Below are positions 35,125-48,285 of a stretch of DNA of 64,000 nucleotides, piece by piece. A model generated the notes under the pieces. The model had not been told where the DNA came from, ran no database searches, and saw only the letters and a program-made list of their open reading frames with translations. Origin of the DNA: Moringa oleifera (lineage: Eukaryota > Streptophyta > Magnoliopsida > Brassicales > Moringaceae); NCBI GenBank assembly GCA_021397835.1, contig JAJFZO010000034.1, forward strand, positions 2,854,501 through 2,918,500. The letters are read 5' to 3'. Positions within the stretch are counted from its first letter, which is position 1; each line of letters opens with the position of its first letter. Both the position numbers and the translations under genes were made by a program.

Positions 35125-36031
35125 TGAAGGATTGAATTATCATTAGATGCATTATCCAAAAGTAAAAAAACAAGAAAGTATAAGTGAGGAAACTCCATTG
35201 CTTTGATATTGGCTTTTTTGTTAGCCTCAGAGAACCATTAAAAGATAAATTGATTTTGATGATAACAAACGCATTATGAGAAAAAATATATTTATCAAGT
35301 GTGTAATGTTTTATTTACAAGAGGTGAACCAAAAGTTAAGGTTTGCATGTGCTTGATAAGGATGAAGAAAGGAAGGTCCATGTTAGGATTGGTCTTTCTA
35401 TTTTCTATGTCATGCCTTATGACTGTTCAATCAAGATGTATGGTCACACATAAATGCTTTCGTTTTAAGTGTTCTTGAATTCCAATATCATGTTTTAAAT
35501 TATGTTTCCAAAATAATTTAAAAATATTATCTATTGAGCAAAAGGCCAAATTGAGTATCCATTGGTTGTATCCACTCTTTGAGTGAGTCATTTCCCTATA
35601 AGAAATTACATCCCTTTATTGTGTGAGGTTATTGTAAGGTGATGGGATTCACTTTATTGGACAAAATCTTGGTGAAAAGAACCAATTGTTTCAATCTTTG
35701 TAAGAGAGATTGGGTTTGTAAGGTGAAAGATCACCTTATCACAAAAATCTTGATTGAGATATAACCAAGTGAAATTTCAAGCAAATAGCTGGTGAAATCC
35801 TTAAACGATTTTTTAGAGGCTTAGACATAGGTAAGGTTACAAAACCACATAAAAATGAAGTGTTTGAATCTCTCTATCCTTACTATCTTAAATTTTACAT
35901 TTATTCATCACTTGGTGATTGTGCTTGATAGTTTTCAAGAAAACATAAATTCTTCAATTTTTGTAATTAAGTAAAAAATTTATAAAAACTCAATCCACTT
36001 GCCCTTTTAGGTTTCCAACCTAGGTCACACA
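35125..36031 (+). mobile_element. Copia LTR, copy c
   Basis: 907 bp from TGAAGGATTG to TCACACA, with TG...CA ends, followed by TGGCATCAGAGC (36034-36045), a one-mismatch initiator-Met primer site. Confidence 0.75.
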
Positions 36032-36096
36032 ATTGGCATCAGAGCAATGTGCTTTTTTAAGAAGAAAAACTTTAAGAATTTTGTAGCTAAAGGTAA

Positions 36097-36222
36097 TTAG
36101 CAACAATTGGAACTAGTCTTGTCGAAGGATTCTCAACACCTAAGGCCCCACTCTTTAACGAAAATGACTCTAACTATTGGAAGGCTAGAATGAGAATCTA
36201 CCTTCAATCCACAGATTATGGT
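36097..36222 (+). pseudogene. Copia gag fragment cut at the array boundary
   Basis: Start codon lost (TTAGCAACAATTGG in place of ATGGCAACCATTGG). Keeps LFNENDSNYWKARMRIYLQS, then stops after ACAGATTATGGT, where the first 4.37-kb unit begins. Here Trp is kept in the NYW motif that is Leu in copies a and b. Confidence 0.7.
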
Positions 36223-38266
36223 CATTGGCTTATTAAAATTGAATTCAATCAAATTGTTCTTTTTTAATTAAAAATTAAAAAGATAGTTTTATATTTATAA
36301 TATTAATGTGAAAAAATTAATCATGAATTTTTTATTAAATTATAAGTTGTTAGTTTTTTTTAAAAAATAATTTAACGCTACTCACATTAGTAAAAGATCC
36401 TGATCTCTATACTATTTTCGTGATATGAAATATGCTAACATTTTAAAGATACCGAATGTTGTGATTATAAAAATTTAACAAAACGAATTATCAAAATTTT
36501 ATTTATTATTTTATTATCATACAAACATAGTAAATGACAAAAACTTTTCTATTGTTCTAAACAAATGATACAATCTTAAATCAAAATCTTGTTCCTTCCC
36601 TTAAAATCCATTTATATACATTGTCATATAAAATTGATATTACTATTAAATTGTTAATGTGTACCTTTCATAAATTAACGTATAAGTGTCAATTCATAAA
36701 ATAAAATCTTTTCATAAGAATTAAAGTCATTTTTCATGAACAAATTTTGTATCAAATTATTTTTTTGATTCATGCTAAACTTTTTAATGTTAAAAAATAA
36801 ATAATAAAATTAAGCAATAAAAATATTCAAAATGATATGAACAAGTTATGTTTTGTCAAATCTTTTTCCTTAAAATCGAATTTATTTTAAGGTATCCTTA
36901 TTACTTGAAATGCATGACAAGTTCAGAACGAGTATGCTTTCAAGCACCATATGAAATGAAGTCTATTTCGTTTCTGACTAATATATCGCAGCGATGTGTT
37001 GATAAAGAAAAAATACACCTTACGAATACGTCTGCCAACAAAGTAACTAACTGAAGACTTAGTTGCTCTTGCCATTTTAAAAGTAAAGAATTATATCATT
37101 TCTTCATTAAAAAAATAAGTAGCTTTTTTATAAATTTTAAAACATGAATATGTATGAGTAAAAAAATAAATAAATCTAGCAATAATAATGATCTAGTTGA
37201 ACGGTCATAGCAATAGGTAGACATTAAATTCATAAAGTAATGTGATCCTCTATGATATAGAAGCTTTTAATTCACATAATCTCATTTAAAACTCTCTTCC
37301 ATTTGTGTTTGTTGAACTAAAGAAACTAACTTTAAAATAAGAAGAAAGCAAGCAAATCAAAGAAAGTAGTGCAAAAAAATAGGAAAAAAGATGTGGATTA
37401 AGACGATGTGAGATAGCACACAATCTTAAAAAATATAATATCTTTTCATATTTTTATTCAAAAAATTAAATCTTCAGTTATTTTATGAAGTAGGTCTCAT
37501 TTTGCCTGTTTCTCTCTCATAAACACGCATCTAAATGAGAAGATTTATTAAATCTATGTTAATCAAGCATTAAATAATGCTTCACTTTGGTCATATTAAA
37601 TGATTAACTGTTAAGGCTATTGATCCTTCTTCTTTTTTACCATAAAATAAAAAATAACAATTAAAACTCCACCAAAACTATTCTTCAAGCCAGTTCAAAA
37701 AAAAAAAGAAAAAATAATCGATATCAAAAGAAAAACAACAACTACAATGATATCATAAACTCGGATGTAGTACATACTAAAAAAGAAAAAAAAAATCCTT
37801 AGTTGATTGTTAATCAAAGAAAATCATCAACAATAGAAAATAAACACCAAAAGAATTCAAAATTAAAAAATAATATTAAAATAGAATACTTGATCTGATG
37901 TAAATTAAAGAAGCGATCCCTCATGTAAGAATCCAATACGTACATACATGTATGTATTTATATCGGTAATATTTCGTATAGCTTTAAGGTGCCCACATCA
38001 ACATCTACATGGGACTAATTTAAAATTTAAGTTTTACATAAAAATATAACTAATTTTTTTTCATTGTAATTTAATGAAAATTAATTCAAAAAATTAAATT
38101 TTAATCTTTATCTTAAATTTTTTAAAATCGATACGATTGCTACTATTTGAGTTTGAAATCACATCAATTAAAACTAAATCAAATATCAATATATTGAATT
38201 TATTTTGTTATAATTTTTTTAAAAAAATCTATAAGTTTATCTGACATACACACACACATTTATATA

Positions 38267-38910
38267 AGAATGAGAATCTGCCGTCAATCCATAGATTATG
38301 ATATACGGTTGATTCTTGAGAAAGGACCGATAATCCCAATTTGATTTGTAAAGGGTAAAGAACCCTTGAAAAAAATAAATGGGATGAAAATGAAGGAAAG
38401 AAAATATCATTGAATGCTAAGACAAGACAATTTTGTACTACGCTTTAGACAAAAAAAGTTGAAGAGGATGACTGCTTGTGAAACTACTCGTAATATGTGG
38501 CACACACTAAACGTTACTCATGAAGGTACTAATCAAGTTAAAAATTCCAAGATTAGTATGAAACCCAAAAAGTCAATTAGTGATTTGTTTACTTGATTAT
38601 TGATATTATAAGCACTTTAAAGTCTTTGGTGAATCATATTCTAATGTGGGAATTATGAAAAAAGTTCTTGGGTGCTTACCTCATTCATGGGAGTCAAGTG
38701 TGAAGGCAACTGGAGAAACCATGGACCTCACTAAGCTACCATTATTTGATAAGATGAAACATGACCTCTTGATTGTGAGCCATTTATGTGATAAAGGATA
38801 TAAAGTTGTTTCTGAGCCTACTAAATTCGTGACAGAATAAGTGATGAAGTTCTATGCATATGTTATAGGTGTGCTAATGTATAGACTATATGTATAGAAG
38901 GACCTCATGC
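38267..38910 (+). pseudogene. Copia gag/pol remnant in U1, LTR missing
   Basis: Begins abruptly inside Gag at AGAATGAGAATCTGCC directly after a CA/TA microsatellite. The LTR, primer site and Gag start seen in the long copies are gone. Continues with UBN2 pieces (CETTRNMWHTLNVTHEGT, MKPKKSISDLFT), then VLGCLPHSWESSVKATGETM, LTKLPLFDKMKHDLLIVSHL and CDKGYKVV. Confidence 0.72.
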
Positions 38911-39553
38911 TTTGCTTTTATTTTATTCAAAATATTATTTCGCAATATTAAATGAGTTAGTTCATCAAATTTGCCATTCATAAAGTTCATTAGATTAATT
39001 GTTAAGATTAGTCACATAAAGTAGATGGGGAAAACCCCAAAAGTAATTTTATTTTTTAAGATTATTTGATTTTTTTACGAGTTATAGTTAGTAGGACCAA
39101 TTGGTGAAAATAATTTAAAATTTTTCGCTGATGTCAAACTTAGAACTTATAGTTTCTCCTCTGGTTAGGTCAACCACATCAAATATGTTCATGACTTTGA
39201 AATTTGAATTAAATATTTTGGATCAACATCATTGATCATAGTAGATTCGAATTGGATCATGTTATCCAAAGTTACCAAAGGAGGCAAAACAAATCAAAGA
39301 ATGAAGAGCAAGAGATGTTTGCTTGAATCTACAACCAATCGAACTTGTATTATTCATTCAAAACAAAGTGTGCATAACATTAATACTATTGAGTCGTTTC
39401 ATCACACTATGTCTTTGTGTGTGCAAATGACCTTTTCTCAAAAGAAAGACAAACATAATACTCGATCTTATTATGACTCCAAGCACGTTTTATTGGCAAA
39501 GCAAGCTACCAACATTTTCCATTTAATACAAGGAAATGATACGAGACAACATC

Positions 39554-39967
39554 TCATTTTGGATTCCACTTGTAACAAATATCAAACATATTTGTTTTAT
39601 GATTCAGCATGCATGGACCATCTGGTTTAACACTCCACACGCAATTGTAGTTGCACTTTTCGTAATCCCTTTGCACTATGTAAACATCGAACCATTCAAA
39701 TTCGCCTCTCCATGAAAAGCTGCAAAAGAATTGTGTTGTTCCAAATAGATTTACACGAAAGGAAAACCCCCAATTACCTTGATAGTGGATCAGTTGTTCT
39801 CCGAGATCATCGTCCTTAGACTTGCAATGTAAAGTGAGATCCAAGCCGGGACCTAAGTTGTTATTGACTTGAACATGCGTTTTTGGTTCAAGTAAAGATG
39901 CTTCACTTGAAGTTACAAGAACAATGCATATTACAGCAAACAAGAAATGTTTAGTGAAAGAACCCAT
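39554..39967 (-). CDS. S-protein homologue (SPH), 137 aa, secreted (U1)
   Basis: Signal peptide residues 1-23 (MGSFTKHFLFAVICIVLVTS, then SEA). Mature SPH domain: HVQVNNNLGPGLDLTLHCKS, KDDDLG, the GNWGFSF segment, FFCSFSWRGEFEWFDVYIV, and CNYNCVW before DGPC; ends CYKWNPK. Mature Cys at 48, 82, 105, 109, 119 and 131; no N-glycosylation sequon seen. The ATG aligns with the MGSFTK starts of the paralogues. Intronless. Upstream: TATA box and two RY motifs; downstream: the Copia remnant on the opposite strand. The closest relatives in the window are the two pseudogenes at 19837 and 31011. Protein identical to those of U2-U4. Confidence 0.95.
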   Translation of the reverse strand: MGSFTKHFLFAVICIVLVTSSEASLLEPKTHVQVNNNLGPGLDLTLHCKSKDDDLGEQLIHYQGNWGFSFRVNLFGTTQFFCSFSWRGEFEWFDVYIVQRDYEKCNYNCVWSVKPDGPCMLNHKTNMFDICYKWNPK

Positions 39968-40009
39968 GTCTACTAGTATGACAACATTAAGGTTTTCATG
40001 TACCTATCA

Positions 40010-40016
40010 TTTTATA
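40010..40016 (-). promoter_or_regulatory. TATA box of U1 SPH gene
   Basis: GCTCTATAAAATGATAGG, 43 bp before the ATG. A start about 30 bp downstream would leave a leader of only about 10-15 nt. Confidence 0.7.
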
Positions 40017-40096
40017 GAGCAAGTTAATCTATCTGAAGGAGATATCAAAAATTTCCTCATCTTTCCATGTAAGTGCAAATTTTCTTTATTTGTTAT

Positions 40097-40312
40097 CATG
40101 CATGGAATCTGACTCTAGAGCGTGTGGAAAAGCTCCTCCCAAGTTTACTTATCAAATTTGGCACATCTTTCCATAAAAGTTTATATTTGTTATGTGTAAA
40201 TGGTCATGGACGGATCTGAGGACCTTGGAGATGCCACTCATCTTTTAATTCTCAATCTTTGGCTTATCTTGTCCTAAAATATGTATTTGCTTTGTATGAA
40301 TTATCATGCATG
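40097..40312 (-). promoter_or_regulatory. pair of RY motifs in U1 SPH promoter
   Basis: CATGCATG at 40097-40104 and 40305-40312, each in the same TTATCATGCATGRA context. The RY core CATGCA is bound by B3 factors of the ABI3/FUS3 class. The same pair recurs in U2-U4. Confidence 0.45.
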
Positions 40313-42632
40313 AACCCAACCTTGGCGCTCAGTGAAACACCTATCATTTTTAGTTGTCAAAATTTAGCTAAACTTTCCATATAATTATACATTTACCATG
40401 TATTACTGCTAAACATACATGTATCTAAATCTTTCTCATCTTTTCTAATCACTGTATATCCACTGCATAGTAGCTGTCGTGCTCGAATCTCATTACCGTG
40501 GCCAGAAGCTTATTATATCTTTCCAAACATAGTATTAAATATAATGTTATTATTTCATTTATTTACATTAAAAAATAATTACATAGCATCATTGGCTTAT
40601 TAAAATTGAATTCAATCAAATTGTTCTTTTTTAATTAAAAATTAAAAAGATAGTTTTATATTTATAATATTAATGTGAAAAAATTAATCATGAATTTTTT
40701 ATTAAATTATAAGTTGTTAATTTTTTTTTAAAAAATAATTTAACGCTACTCACATTAGTAAAAGATCCTGATCTCTATGCGATTTTCGTGATATGAAATA
40801 TGCTGACATTTTAAAGATACCGAATGTTGTGATTATAAAAATTTAACAAAACGAATTATCAAAATTTTATTTATTATTTTATTATCATACAAACATAGTA
40901 AATGACAAAAACTTTTCTGTTGTTCTAAACAAATGATACAATCTTAAATCAAAATCTTGTTCCTTCCCTTAAAATCCGTTTATATACATTGTCATATAAA
41001 ATTGATATTACTATTAAATTGTTAATGTGTACATTTCATAAATTAACGTATAAGTGTCAATTCATAAAATAAAATCTTTTCATAAGAATTAAAGTCATTT
41101 TTCATGAACAAATTTTGTATCAAATTATTTTTTTGATTCATGCTAAACTTTTTAATGTTAAAAAATAAATAATAAAATTAAGCAATAAAAATATTCAAAA
41201 TGATATGAACAAGTTATGTTTTGTCAAATCTTTTTCCTTAAAATCGAATTTATTTTAAGGTATCCTTATTACTTGAAATGCATGACAAGTTCAGAACGAG
41301 TATGCTTTCAAGCACCATATGAAATGAAGTCTATTTCGTTTCTGACTAATATATCGCAGCGATGTGTTGATAAAGAAAAAATACACCTTACGAATACGTC
41401 TGCCAACAAAGTAACTAACTGAAGACTTAGTTGCTCTTGCCATTTTAAAAGTAAAGAATTATATCATTTCTTCATTAAAAAAATAAGTAGCTTTTTTATA
41501 AATTTTAAAACATGAATATGTATGAGTAAAAAAATAAATAAATCTAGCAATAATAATGATCTAGTTGAACGGTCATAGCAATAGGTAGACATTAAATTCA
41601 TAAAGTAATGTGATCCTCTATGATATAGAAGCTTTTAATTCACATAATCTCATTTAAAACTCTCTTCCATTTGTGTTTGTTGAACTAAAGAAACTAACTT
41701 TAAAATAAGAAGAAAGCAAGCAAATCAAAGAAAGTAGTGCAAAAAAATAGGAAAAAAGATGTGGATTAAGACGATGTGAGATAGCACACAATCTTAAAAA
41801 ATATAATATCTTTTCATATTTTTATTCAAAAAATTAAATCTTCAGTTATTTATGAAGTAGGTCTCATTTTGCCTGTTTCTCTCTCATAAACACGCATCTA
41901 AATGAGAAGATTTATTAAATCTATGTTAATCAAGCATTAAATAATGCTTCACTTTGGTCATATTAAATGATTAACTGTTAAGGCTATTGATCCTTCTTCT
42001 TTTTTACCATAAAATAAAAAATAACAATTAAAACTCCACCAAAACTATTCTTCAAGCCAGTTCAAAAAAAAAAAAGAAAAAATAATCGATATCAAAAGAA
42101 AAACAACAACTACAATGATATCATAAACTCGGATGTAGTACATACTAAAAAAGAAAAAAAAAATCCTTAGTTGATTGTTAATCAAAGAAAATCATCAACA
42201 ATAGAAAATAAACACCAAAAGAATTCAAAATTAAAAAATGATATTAAAATAGAATACTTGATCTGATGTAAATTAAAGAAGCGATCCCTCATGTAAGAAT
42301 CTAATACCTACATACATGTATGTATTTATATCGGTAATATTTCGTATAGCTTTAAGGTGCCCACATCAACATCTACATGGGACTAATTTAAAATTTAAGT
42401 TTTACATAAAAATATAACTAATTTTTTTCATTGTAATTTAATGAAAATTAATTCAAAAAATTAAATTTTAATCTTTATCTTAAATTTTTTAAAATCGATA
42501 CGATTGCTACTATTTGAGTTTGAAATCACATCAATTAAAACTAAATCAAATATCAATATATTGAATTTATTTTGTTATAATTTTTTTAAAAAATCTATAA
42601 GTTTATCTGACATACACACACACATTTATATA

Positions 42633-43275
42633 AGAATGAGAATCTGCCTTCAATCCATAGATTATGATATACGGTTGATTCTTGAGAAATGACCGATAAT
42701 CCCAATTTGATTTGTAAAGGGTAAAGAACCCTTGAAAAAAATAAATGGGATGAAAATGAAGGAAAGAAAATATCATTGAATGCTAAGACAAGACAATTTT
42801 GTACTACGCTTTAGACAAAAAAAGTTGAAGAGGATGACTGCTTGTGAAACTACTCGTAATATGTGGCACACACTAAACGTTACTCATGAAGGTACTAATC
42901 AAGTTAAAAATTCCAAGATTAGTATGAAACCCAAAAAGTAAATTAGTGATTTGTTTACTTAATTATTGATATTATAAGCACTTTAAAGTCTTTGGTGAAT
43001 CATATTCTAATGTGGGAATTATGAAAAAAGTTCTTGGGTGCTTACCTCATTCGTGGGAGTCAAGTGTGAAGGCAACTGGAGAAACCATGGACCTCATTAA
43101 GCTACCATTATTTGATAAGATGAAACATGACCTCTTGATTGTGAGCCATTTATGTGATAAAGGATATAAAGTTGTTTCTGAGCCTACTAAATTCGTGACA
43201 GAATAAGTGATGAAGTTCTATGCATATGTTATAGGTGTGCTAATGTATAGACTATATGTATAGAAGGACCTCATG
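42633..43275 (+). pseudogene. Copia gag/pol remnant in U2
   Basis: As in U1 but with two further stop-creating changes shared with U3 and U4. Confidence 0.7.
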
Positions 43276-43919
43276 CTTTGCTTTTATTTTATTCAAAATA
43301 TTATTTCGCAATATTAAATGAGTTAGTTCATCAAATTTGCCATTCATAAAGTTCATTAGATTAATTGTTAAGATTAGTCACATAAAGTAGATGGGGAAAA
43401 CCCCAAAAGTAATTTTATTTTTTAAGATTATTTGATTTTTTTACGAGTTATAGTTAGTAGGACCAATTGGTGAAAATAATTTAAAATTTTTCGCTGATGT
43501 CAAACTTAGAACTTATAGTTTCTCCTCTGGTTAGGTCAACCACATCAAATATGTTCATGACTTTGAAATTTGAATTAAATATTTTGGATCAACATCATTG
43601 ATCATAGTAGATTCGAATTGGATCATGTTATCCAAAGTTACCAAAGGAGGCAAAACAAATCAAAGAATGAAGAGCAAGAGATGTTTGCTTGAATCTACAA
43701 CCAATCGAACTTGTATTATTCATTCAAAACAAAGCGTGCATAACATTAATACTATTGAGTCGTTTCATCACACTATGTCTTTGTGTGTGCAAATGACCTT
43801 TTCTCAAAAGAAAGACAAACATAATACTCGATCTTATTATGACTCCAAGCACGTTTTATTGGCAAAGCAAGCTACCAACATTTTCCATTTAATACAAGGA
43901 AATGATACGAGACAACATC

Positions 43920-44333
43920 TCATTTTGGATTCCACTTGTAACAAATATCAAACATATTTGTTTTATGATTCAGCATGCATGGACCATCTGGTTTAACACT
44001 CCACACGCAATTGTAGTTGCACTTTTCGTAATCCCTTTGCACTATGTAAACATCGAACCATTCAAATTCGCCTCTCCATGAAAAGCTGCAAAAGAATTGT
44101 GTTGTTCCAAATAGATTTACACGAAAGGAAAACCCCCAATTACCTTGATAGTGGATCAGTTGTTCTCCGAGATCATCGTCCTTAGACTTGCAATGTAAAG
44201 TGAGATCCAAGCCGGGACCTAAGTTGTTATTGACTTGAACATGCGTTTTTGGTTCAAGTAAAGATGCTTCACTTGAAGTTACAAGAACAATGCATATTAC
44301 AGCAAACAAGAAATGTTTAGTGAAAGAACCCAT
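43920..44333 (-). CDS. S-protein homologue (SPH), 137 aa, secreted (U2)
   Basis: Product identical to the U1 protein across all 137 residues. Nothing in the promoter or coding region separates it from U1. Confidence 0.95.
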   Translation of the reverse strand: MGSFTKHFLFAVICIVLVTSSEASLLEPKTHVQVNNNLGPGLDLTLHCKSKDDDLGEQLIHYQGNWGFSFRVNLFGTTQFFCSFSWRGEFEWFDVYIVQRDYEKCNYNCVWSVKPDGPCMLNHKTNMFDICYKWNPK

Positions 44334-44375
44334 GTCTACTAGTATGACAACATTAAGGTTTTCATGTACCTATCA

Positions 44376-44382
44376 TTTTATA
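44376..44382 (-). promoter_or_regulatory. TATA box of U2 SPH gene
   Basis: TATAAAA, 43 bp before the ATG. Confidence 0.7.
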
Positions 44383-46997
44383 GAGCAAGTTAATCTATCT
44401 GAAGGAGATATCAAAAATTTCCTCATCTTTCCATGTAAGTGCAAATTTTCTTTATTTGTTATCATGCATGGAATCTGACTCTAGAGCGTGTGGAAAAGCT
44501 CCTCCCAAGTTTACTTATCAAATTTGGCACATCTTTCCATAAAAGTTTATATTTGTTATGTGTAAATGGTCATGGACGGATCTGAGGACCTTGGAGATGC
44601 CACTCATCTTTTAATTCTCAATCTTTGGCTTATCTTGTCCTAAAATATGTATTTGCTTTGTATGAATTATCATGCATGAACCCAACCTTGGCGCTCAGTG
44701 AAACACCTATCATTTTTAGTTGTCAAAATTTAGCTAAACTTTCCATATAATTATACATTTACCATGTATTACTGCTAAACATACATGTATCTAAATCTTT
44801 CTCATCTTTTCTAATCACTGTATATCCACTGCATAGTAGCTGTCGTGCTCGAATCTCATTACCGTGGCCAGAAGCTTATTATATCTTTCCAAACATAGTA
44901 TTAAATATAATGTTATTATTTCATTTATTTACATTAAAAAATAATTACATAGCATCATTGGCTTATTAAAATTGAATTCAATCAAATTGTTCTTTTTTAA
45001 TTAAAAATTAAAAAGATAGTTTTATATTTATAATATTAATGTGAAAAAATTAATCATGAATTTTTTATTAAATTATAAGTTGTTAATTTTTTTTTTAAAT
45101 AATTTAACGCTACTCACATTAGTAAAAGATCCTGATCTCTATGCGATTTTCGTGATATGAAATATGCTGACATTTTAAAGATACCGAATGTTGTGATTAT
45201 AAAAATTTAACAAAACGAATTATCAAAATTTTATTTATTATTTTATTATCATACAAACATAGTAAATGACAAAAACTTTTCTGTTGTTCTAAACAAATGA
45301 TACAATCTTAAATCAAAATCTTGTTCCTTCCCTTAAAATCCGTTTATATACATTGTCATATAAAATTGATATTACTATTAAATTGTTAATGTGTACATTT
45401 CATAAATTAACGTATAAGTGTCAATTCATAAAATAAAATCTTTTCATAAGAATTAAAGTCATTTTTCATGAACAAATTTTGTATCAAATTATTTTTTTGA
45501 TTCATGCTAAACTTTTTAATGTTAAAAAATAAATAATAAAATTAAGCAATAAAAATATTCAAAATGATATGAACAAGTTATGTTTTGTCAAATCTTTTTC
45601 CTTAAAATCGAATTTATTTTAAGGTATCCTTATTACTTGAAATGCATGACAAGTTCAGAACGAGTATGCTTTCAAGCACCATATGAAATGAAGTCTATTT
45701 CGTTTCTGACTAATATATCGCAGCGATGTGTTGATAAAGAAAAAATACACCTTACGAATACGTCTGCCAACAAAGTAACTAACTGAAGACTTAGTTGCTC
45801 TTGCCATTTTAAAAGTAAAGAATTATATCATTTCTTCATTAAAAAAATAAGTAGCTTTTTTATAAATTTTAAAACATGAATATGTATGAGTAAAAAAATA
45901 AATAAATCTAGCAATAATAATGATCTAGTTGAACGGTCATAGCAATAGGTAGACATTAAATTCATAAAGTAATGTGATCCTCTATGATATAGAAGCTTTT
46001 AATTCACATAATCTCATTTAAAACTCTCTTCCATTTGTGTTTGTTGAACTAAAGAAACTAACTTTAAAATAAGAAGAAAGCAAGCAAATCAAAGAAAGTA
46101 GTGCAAAAAAATAGGAAAAAAGATGTGGATTAAGACGATGTGAGATAGCACACAATCTTAAAAAATATAATATCTTTTCATATTTTTATTCAAAAAATTA
46201 AATCTTCAGTTATTTTATGAAGTAGGTCTCATTTTGCCTGTTTCTCTCTCATAAACACGCATCTAAATGAGAAGATTTATTAAATCTATGTTAATCAAGC
46301 ATTAAATAATGCTTCACTTTGGTCATATTAAATGATTAACTGTTAAGGCTATTGATCCTTCTTCTTTTTTACCATAAAATAAAAAATAACAATTAAAACT
46401 CCACCAAAACTATTCTTCAAGCCAGTTCAAAAAAAAAAAGAAAAAATAATCGATATCAAAAGAAAAACAACAACTACAATGATATCATAAACTCGGATGT
46501 AGTACATACTAAAAAAGAAAAAAAAAATCCTTAGTTGATTGTTAATCAAAGAAAATCATCAACAATAGAAAATAAACACCAAAAGAATTCAAAATTAAAA
46601 AATGATATTAAAATAGAATACTTGATATGATGTAAATTAAAGAAGCGATCCCTCATGTAAGAATCCAATACCTACATACATGTATGTATTTATATCGGTA
46701 ATATTTCGTATAGCTTTAAGGTGCCCACATCAACATCTACATGGGACTAATTTAAAATTTAAGTTTTACATAAAAATATAACTAAGTTTTTTTCATTGTA
46801 ATTTAATGAAAATTAATTCAAAAAATTAAATTTTAATCTTTATCTTAAATTTTTTAAAATCGATACGATTGCTACTATTTGAGTTTGAAATCACATCAAT
46901 TAAAACTAAATCAAATATCAATATATTGAATTTATTTTGTTATAATTTTTTTAAAAAATCTATAAGTTTATCTGACATACACACACACATTTATATA

Positions 46998-47640
46998 AGA
47001 ATGAGAATCTGCCTTCAATCCATAGATTATGATATACGGTTGATTCTTGAGAAATGACCGATAATCCCAATTTGATTTGTAAAGGGTAAAGAACCCTTGA
47101 AAAAAATAAATGGGATGAAAATGAAGGAAAGAAAATATCATTGAATGCTAAGACAAGACAATTTTGTACTACGCTTTAGACAAAAAAAGTTGAAGAGGAT
47201 GACTGCTTGTGAAACTACTCGTAATATGTGGCACACACTAAACGTTACTCATGAAGGTACTAATCAAGTTAAAAATTCCAAGATTAGTATGAAACCCAAA
47301 AAGTAAATTAGTGATTTGTTTACTTAATTATTGATATTATAAGCACTTTAAAGTCTTTGGTGAATCATATTCTAATGTGGGAATTATGAAAAAAGTTCTT
47401 GGGTGCTTACCTCATTCGTGGGAGTCAAGTGTGAAGGCAACTGGAGAAACCATGGACCTCATTAAGCTACCATTATTTGATAAGATGAAACATGACCTCT
47501 TGATTGTGAGCCATTTATGTGATAAAGGATATAAAGTTGTTTCTGAGCCTACTAAATTCGTGACAGAATAAGTGATGAAGTTCTATGCATATGTTATAGG
47601 TGTGCTAATGTATAGACTATATGTATAGAAGGACCTCATG
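46998..47640 (+). pseudogene. Copia gag/pol remnant in U3
   Basis: Same structure and same TGA/TAA changes as U2. Confidence 0.7.
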
Positions 47641-48285
47641 CTTTGCTTTTATTTTATTCAAAATATTATTTCGCAATATTAAATGAGTTAGTTCATCAAA
47701 TTTGCCATTCATAAAGTTCATTAGATTAATTGTTAAGATTAGTCACATAAAGTAGATGGGGAAAACCCCAAAAGTAATTTTATTTTTTAAGATTATTTGA
47801 TTTTTTTTACGAGTTATAGTTAGTAGGACCAATTGGTGAAAATAATTTAAAATTTTTCGTTGATGTCAAACTTAGAACTTATAGTTTCTCCTCTGGTTAG
47901 GTCAACCACATCAAATATGTTCATGACTTTGAAATTTGAATTAAATATTTTGGATCAACATCATTGATCATAGTAGATTCGAATTGGATCATGTTATCCA
48001 AAGTTACCAAAGGAGGCAAAACAAATCAAAGAATGAAGAGCAAGAGATGTTTGCTTGAATCTACAACCAATCGAACTTGTATTATTCATTCAAAACAAAG
48101 TGTGCATAACATTAATACTATTGAGTCGTTTCATCACACTATGTCTTTGTGTGTGCAAATGACCTTTTCTCAAAAGAAAGACAAACATAATACTCGATCT
48201 TATTATGACTCCAAGCACGTTTTATTGGCAAAGCAAGCTACCAACATTTTCCATTTAATACAAGGAAATGATACGAGACAACATC

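Larger units (their letters stand above)
36223..40589. repeat. 4.37-kb SPH unit U1
   Basis: First of four near-identical head-to-tail units starting CATTGGCTTATTAAAATTG. Content: about 2.0 kb AT-rich spacer, gag/pol remnant, SPH 3' flank, SPH gene on the minus strand, promoter. Its left edge joins a gag fragment. U1 differs from U2-U4 at several diagnostic sites (GAGAAAGGACC against GAGAAATGACC, AAGTCAATTAG against AAGTAAATTAG) and is closest to the older copies there. Confidence 0.93.
40590..44955. repeat. 4.37-kb SPH unit U2
   Basis: 4,366 bp, differing from U1 only at scattered single bases and homopolymer lengths. The gag remnant at 42633-43275 carries TGA (GAGAAATGACC) and TAA (AAAAAGTAAATTAG) changes absent in U1. 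Confidence 0.93.

Noticed and set aside
36848..37054. 68-codon open frame repeated in U1-U5
   Set aside because: In the older copy around 61765-61960 the frame is broken by stops and indels, so there is no sign of coding constraint.
39232..39630. 132-codon plus-strand open frame overlapping the 3' end of the 137-aa SPH gene, present in all four units
   Set aside because: It is partly antisense to the SPH coding end, shortened in the blocks at 19.7 and 30.9 kb, and absent beside SPH gene 1. It matches no family I know. Its repetition only reflects unit duplication.
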